Positions 60,635 to 64,000 of a DNA stretch of 64,000 bases are shown here, in pieces; position 1 is the first letter of the stretch; each line of letters starts with the position of its first letter. The DNA lies in assembly GCA_024701455.1 (NCBI GenBank), contig JABXYP010000001.1, positions 2,980,001-3,044,000 of the forward strand. The letters are read 5' to 3'. The notes under the pieces were generated by a model. The model saw only the letters and a list, made by a program, of their open reading frames with translations. It did no database searches and was not told the DNA's origin. The translations under genes and the position numbers were made by a program. This DNA is from Bacillus sp. A301a_S52. GTDB taxonomy: Bacteria; Bacillota; Bacilli; Bacillales; Salisediminibacteriaceae.

Positions 60635-61676
60635 CCATTCCACCACCCTTTTTTAATGTTGGTACTTTCACTTCCAACTTTGTCCCTTCATTTTCTACAC
60701 TAACAACTTTTAACTCTCCCCCTACTTCAACGGCCCGCTCATGCATATTTTGCAAGCCATACGAACCATGACTCTGCACTTCCTGTACATTAAACCCTTT
60801 CCCATCATCAGATATTCGCAAAATAACTGTTTGGTCACGTTCAATAAGAATAACGTCAAGCTTTGCTGCTTTAGCATGTCTCAGAGTGTTTGACACAGAT
60901 TCCTGTAAAATTCTGAATAAATGATCTTCCACCCCTTTATCAACTGACAGTTCTTCCAGTTTAACTTCAATTTTGAGAGGAACTTTTTCCTTTAATTCAG
61001 CCAGTAAGTCCTCAATACCTTCTTTAAGAGACTTGTCCTTTAACGCAGCAGGGCGCAAGTGTAAAAGCAAGGCTCGCATTTCCAGTTGAGACTGATCTAT
61101 CATCTTCTCTACCATAGTGAGTTGCTTTTTCATCCCCTCATCTGACGGAGGATTCGTCTCATTAATCGTGGCCATCATCATGGATGCAGCAAACAACTGC
61201 TGACTTACAGAATCATGTAACTCACGTGCCAGTCGGTTTCGTTCTTGAACAACCACTTCTTGAAGACTTTTTTCACGATCATTTGCTCTCTCAGTTGCTA
61301 ATTTTTGAGCTACTTCTGCCTGCTTTGCCATTTTTTCTTCAATATATTTTAATTGTTTTTGAACAGGGCCCAAGCCAGAGCTTCCTTCATTTTCTTCCAT
61401 TGATAATTTTCTACCTTTAATTAAATCCTCTAACGATTGACTAATGACCATCACTTTTTTCCGGCTGACTAGCCTCGATAAAGCCCCAATCACCGTTCCT
61501 ATTACTACTGTTAACATAAGAATAAAGTAAATGTATGGTACATTATAGATCCGGCTTTGCCATAAATCAGACCACTTCATCAGCGGAAACACAGTAAACG
61601 TAGCAGCTAGTATGAGACATGAAAATAAGCTTGTTATAAGAATAGCGAGTAATATTTGCCGAATGAGACTACTCAT
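60627..61676 (-). CDS. liaS: Sensor histidine kinase LiaS
   Basis: 349 residues: two membrane helices (about 8-30 and 48-68) with a very short outer loop, so it senses within the membrane; HisKA_3 motif RLARELHDSVSQQLFAAS; ATPase domain N-box ESVSNTLRHA and G-box DDGKGF. Homologue of S. aureus VraS. Overlaps liaF by four bases. Confidence 0.94.
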   Translation of the reverse strand: MSSLIRQILLAILITSLFSCLILAATFTVFPLMKWSDLWQSRIYNVPYIYFILMLTVVIGTVIGALSRLVSRKKVMVISQSLEDLIKGRKLSMEENEGSSGLGPVQKQLKYIEEKMAKQAEVAQKLATERANDREKSLQEVVVQERNRLARELHDSVSQQLFAASMMMATINETNPPSDEGMKKQLTMVEKMIDQSQLEMRALLLHLRPAALKDKSLKEGIEDLLAELKEKVPLKIEVKLEELSVDKGVEDHLFRILQESVSNTLRHAKAAKLDVILIERDQTVILRISDDGKGFNVQEVQSHGSYGLQNMHERAVEVGGELKVVSVENEGTKLEVKVPTLKKGGGMDD

Positions 61677-62398
61677 ATTCGTCTCACCTCAACATCACCT
61701 GAAAAAACGGACGTCACAATTTTTACCCCTGGCTTGACTTGTTGAAAATTCTCTGTTTCATATATCATCGTTTCATTTAACATCTTTTTATTTACTTTAT
61801 GAAAAATGGACACATTGCCAAACATGGTGCTGTGATGAACAGAGACCTCTATCTCGTAAGGAACATAAATTTTTATATTACCAAAGAGGTGTCTAATGGA
61901 TATAATAGCGTCATCTTGTATGACAGTATTACTTAAATCTATAATTCGATCACCGATGCCTCCATGGATATTTATATCTCTCCATTGGTAAGGCATGTCC
62001 TCGGTCTGCTCATCTCCAAGAAATCGATGTTGAAATAATGGTTTAGATGTGACAATTTCCCCTTTTTCTCGATGAGCTTCCGTCATTCTTGGTTTTATAT
62101 AATCAGGGTCATGGCTAGATCGTCGATATTCTCGAAAGAATAGTACGAGTAATCCGATAAATAAAAACCGGACAGAGTACATCGTTAAAATATTTAAGAC
62201 AAGGCTTACTATCCCTATCCAAAACAGGACTTTCCCAAGAAACGTTCTGTAGTTTTTCCATCCTAAAAACGTCAAAAAACCTAGAAATAGAGCACTGAAA
62301 AAGAGCCCTCCGCCGAAGAACATTAATTCGAAAAAGAGGATCGCCAACGTTATCATAAGAATCCAATTCATTGAGCGTGTTGGAATTCTTTTTAACAT
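61673..62398 (-). CDS. liaF: LiaF/VraT-type inhibitor of LiaS
   Basis: 241 residues: three to four N-terminal membrane helices (about 12-92) and a cytoplasmic beta domain with WRDINIHGGIGDRIIDLSNT and STMFGNVSIFHKVNK, typical of the family. It keeps LiaS off until cell-wall antibiotics disturb lipid II. Confidence 0.93.
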   Translation of the reverse strand: MLKRIPTRSMNWILMITLAILFFELMFFGGGLFFSALFLGFLTFLGWKNYRTFLGKVLFWIGIVSLVLNILTMYSVRFLFIGLLVLFFREYRRSSHDPDYIKPRMTEAHREKGEIVTSKPLFQHRFLGDEQTEDMPYQWRDINIHGGIGDRIIDLSNTVIQDDAIISIRHLFGNIKIYVPYEIEVSVHHSTMFGNVSIFHKVNKKMLNETMIYETENFQQVKPGVKIVTSVFSGDVEVRRI

Positions 62399-62478
62399 AA
62401 AACTCTCCCCCTTTTCCTCTAGTTGTTCCGATAAGTATCAGCCAGTACCGGTTCATCGTTAATGATTAGTTATTAGGA

Positions 62479-62503
62479 CAAGGGAGCGCACAGCGCTCCC
62501 TTA
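62479..62503 (-). terminator. Hairpin between liaH and liaF
   Basis: AAGGGAGCGC and GCGCTCCCTT form a perfect 10-bp stem around 3 bases, without a strong T-run on the minus strand. It probably lets part of the transcription pass into liaFSR, so that liaIH is made in excess. Confidence 0.7.
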
Positions 62504-62507
62504 TTTA

Positions 62508-63164
62508 TCATATCACTTTTTCATTCATCTCGTCTTTGTTTTTGTTATCAGCCATCTCTTTTTCTAAACGGGCAATTTTGCTATCTAATGTGTGATGGTT
62601 ATAGTCATTCGTCACTTTGGACTCCAAGTTTTCAATATAACGTTCCATCTCAGAAAATTTTAGATATGACTTATCAGCCGATGAACCTGTTAGTTTTTTC
62701 ATTTCATATCTAGCTCGAGCTACATTTTCTTTGCCCATTAACTCCATACGCTTTAAGCGCATATCCTTTAATTTATGTTGCATCTCTTCATATCGTTTTT
62801 CTAATGACTCTAGTTGCTTCATCGATTCGACTTCATTTAACGTCAGACGTTCTGCCCTAGCAGCATATTCTTCATATTCGTTTAGAGCAAATGCAGCTAG
62901 CTCTTTCTCTCCAGCTTTCTCAGCAATTTCTGCTTGATGCTTTCGTTTATCAGCCATATCGTCAGCCTCTTTACGTTCCAACGTGAATTCTTCTTTTAAT
63001 CGGCACTGACGTTCAATGAGGTGTCTCACTTTCTCTGTCTCTTTCTCACTTTGTCGTAAGTAGTGATTTAATGCTTGAATTGGATTCTTTTCCTCTTTCC
63101 TATCTAACAATGAATGAATGTCACTCTCAATACTATCAAAAATTCTTGTTAAAATATTTGACAT
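62508..63164 (-). CDS. liaH: Phage-shock-type protein LiaH
   Basis: PspA/IM30-family membrane-stress protein, 218 residues, nearly all coiled coil (about 25-215). N-terminal amphipathic helix MSNILTRIFDSIESDIHSLL for membrane contact, then the family core DPIQALNHYLRQSEKE-type (NPIQALNHYLRQSEKE). ATG 63164 follows GAGGAGATG. Main target of LiaR in bacilli. Confidence 0.92.
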   Translation of the reverse strand: MSNILTRIFDSIESDIHSLLDRKEEKNPIQALNHYLRQSEKETEKVRHLIERQCRLKEEFTLERKEADDMADKRKHQAEIAEKAGEKELAAFALNEYEEYAARAERLTLNEVESMKQLESLEKRYEEMQHKLKDMRLKRMELMGKENVARARYEMKKLTGSSADKSYLKFSEMERYIENLESKVTNDYNHHTLDSKIARLEKEMADNKNKDEMNEKVI

Positions 63165-63177
63165 TTTAATCATCTCC

Positions 63178-63519
63178 TCAAGATTTAGTTATATTAACCC
63201 ATTGGTTCTCAAAGTTTGTAAATGGATCATCATGATTTACAGAGTTGTCAGGGTCTTTATCCTTTTTAAATAACTGATACAGTACATACAATGCAACGAG
63301 CCCTATTAAGCCAAAAATATTCGATATCGTCATACTCAAAACGATGAGCCCAAGAACTATCCACATAACTCTCGCTCCAGTTGATTGTGCTTTTACAAAT
63401 TTTTTAAAGATAATATAGAGTAGAAAAGCACCAACAGCAAACATAATTAACGGCCCTATATTAACTAAGAAAATACCTAGAGCAATAATTGCCGCAATAA
63501 ATAATAAGAAAGTTTTCAT
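63178..63519 (-). CDS. liaI: LiaI-like small membrane protein
   Basis: 113 residues: two N-terminal helices (3-38), a short charged loop, a further pair (about 52-85) and a polar tail (KKDKDPDNSVNHDDP). It recruits LiaH to the membrane in B. subtilis. 13 bases before liaH. ATG 63519 has AGGAGG eight bases upstream. No LiaR box could be fixed by eye in the 63520-63700 upstream region. Confidence 0.8.
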   Translation of the reverse strand: MKTFLLFIAAIIALGIFLVNIGPLIMFAVGAFLLYIIFKKFVKAQSTGARVMWIVLGLIVLSMTISNIFGLIGLVALYVLYQLFKKDKDPDNSVNHDDPFTNFENQWVNITKS

Positions 63520-63874
63520 TATCATTTCCTCCTCTCATTTCTCTTATTTCTATCTTAACTCGTGTCGGATTTATGTATAACGTCCTACAGATTTATCTTT
63601 AATAAGACTCGAGGCGTATATTTGTTATGATGTCATACGTTGTATACTTAGCTCTTGGATAAAGTTGGCGATGTCCCAAGGAAATGTGTAACGTCCTGAA
63701 AAAGAGAAATCTCACCTAGGTCCCTTTGATACTCAAATAAAAATGCCTAGTATTCCACGGAATAGAACTACAATAGAATTAAGAAAAGCGATCAAATCCT
63801 AAGTTATTTTTAGCTCACAGCCTAAGTAGCTTCTTGTATAACCGTAGTTTTTTGTCATTTCAGCGTCGAAATCT

Positions 63875-63901
63875 AAAAAAGCCCCCACTAAGGGAGCTTA
63901 A
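63875..63901 (-). terminator. Terminator of the partial gene at the window end
   Basis: On the minus strand AAGCTCCCTTAGTGGGGGCTT then TTTTAG: 7-bp stem, small loop, T-run. Confidence 0.7.
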
Positions 63902-63908
63902 AACATCA

Positions 63909-64000
63909 TTATTTTAATTTTTGAAAATGCTCTTGTAGATTTGTTATTATAGGGCGCTCTGTAGGTAATAACTGATGATCCACCTGTTTTACAGGCATTA
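63909..64000 (-). CDS. C-terminal end of an unidentified protein
   Basis: The last 29-30 codons of a frame entering from the right edge: MPVKQVDHQLLPTERPII ... TNLQEHFQKLK, stop at 63911-63909, followed by a terminator. Composition is protein-like. Its Met may be internal or the start. Too little remains to name it. Confidence 0.5.
   Translation of the reverse strand, partial: MPVKQVDHQLLPTERPIITNLQEHFQKLK

Noticed and set aside
63520..63700. LiaR operator upstream of liaI
   Set aside because: No convincing inverted repeat of the known type could be fixed by eye.

Overview
The window comes from a low-GC Gram-positive endospore former of the family Bacillaceae. The evidence is gene content and order: minD-minC-mreD-mreC-mreB-radC-maf, spoIVFA-spoIVFB, rplU-prp-rpmA, spoIIB, comC, folC, liaIH-liaFSR, a B. 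subtilis-type Fnr, strong GGAGG ribosome sites, and sigma-A promoters of the TTGACA/TATAAT type. Exported proteins are very acidic and an RNase E/G gene sits beside rplU. Both would suit a haloalkaliphilic bacillus, but the genus is inferred, not proven. I saw no rRNA, tRNA, CRISPR array or intact insertion sequence. || 1-20 kb is a mosaic of small regulatory and accessory units. They are a partial pyroglutamyl peptidase, fnr, a TetR regulator, a coiled-coil lipoprotein, a marR-swrC RND efflux operon with a palindromic operator on its promoter, a divergent TetR / membrane protein / GNAT unit with a near-perfect shared operator, a bdb thiol-disulfide pair, mepB, a PAS-GGDEF-EAL protein, a KTSC protein, ald and a HAD hydrolase. 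At 18.9-19.8 kb an apparently empty stretch holds a minus-strand series of tiny ORFs (one of them YrzI-like) behind a leader ORF and stacked hairpins that look like a transcription attenuator. || 20-31.7 kb is a Fur-controlled heme-iron island. A plus-strand operon carries a lipoprotein, permease, ATPase and IsdG-type heme oxygenase. A convergent minus-strand cluster carries an IsdC-like one-NEAT protein, a 1058-residue protein with five NEAT domains, an IsdE-like heme lipoprotein, a FecCD permease, an ATPase and sortase B. Together they would take heme from host or environmental hemoproteins, pass it through the wall, import it and open the ring. || 31.8-33.7 kb holds an IS4-family remnant, repeats and an orphan OmpR-type response regulator. 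33.7-38.3 kb is pstSCAB-phoU with PhoP-type direct repeats in front of pstS. || 38.4-58 kb is the conserved division, sporulation and ribosomal-protein block on the minus strand, with a decayed acetyltransferase next to it and aspA and a membrane diguanylate cyclase gene set into it. || 58.2-60 kb holds two plus-strand RimK-like ATP-grasp genes of unknown product. 60-63.5 kb is the Lia cell-envelope stress module. || At least ten copies of a structured 120-165 bp intergenic repeat, several bounded by ATAAA on both sides, are scattered from 1.5 to 51 kb. They resemble bcr1-type elements in size, structure and target sequence.
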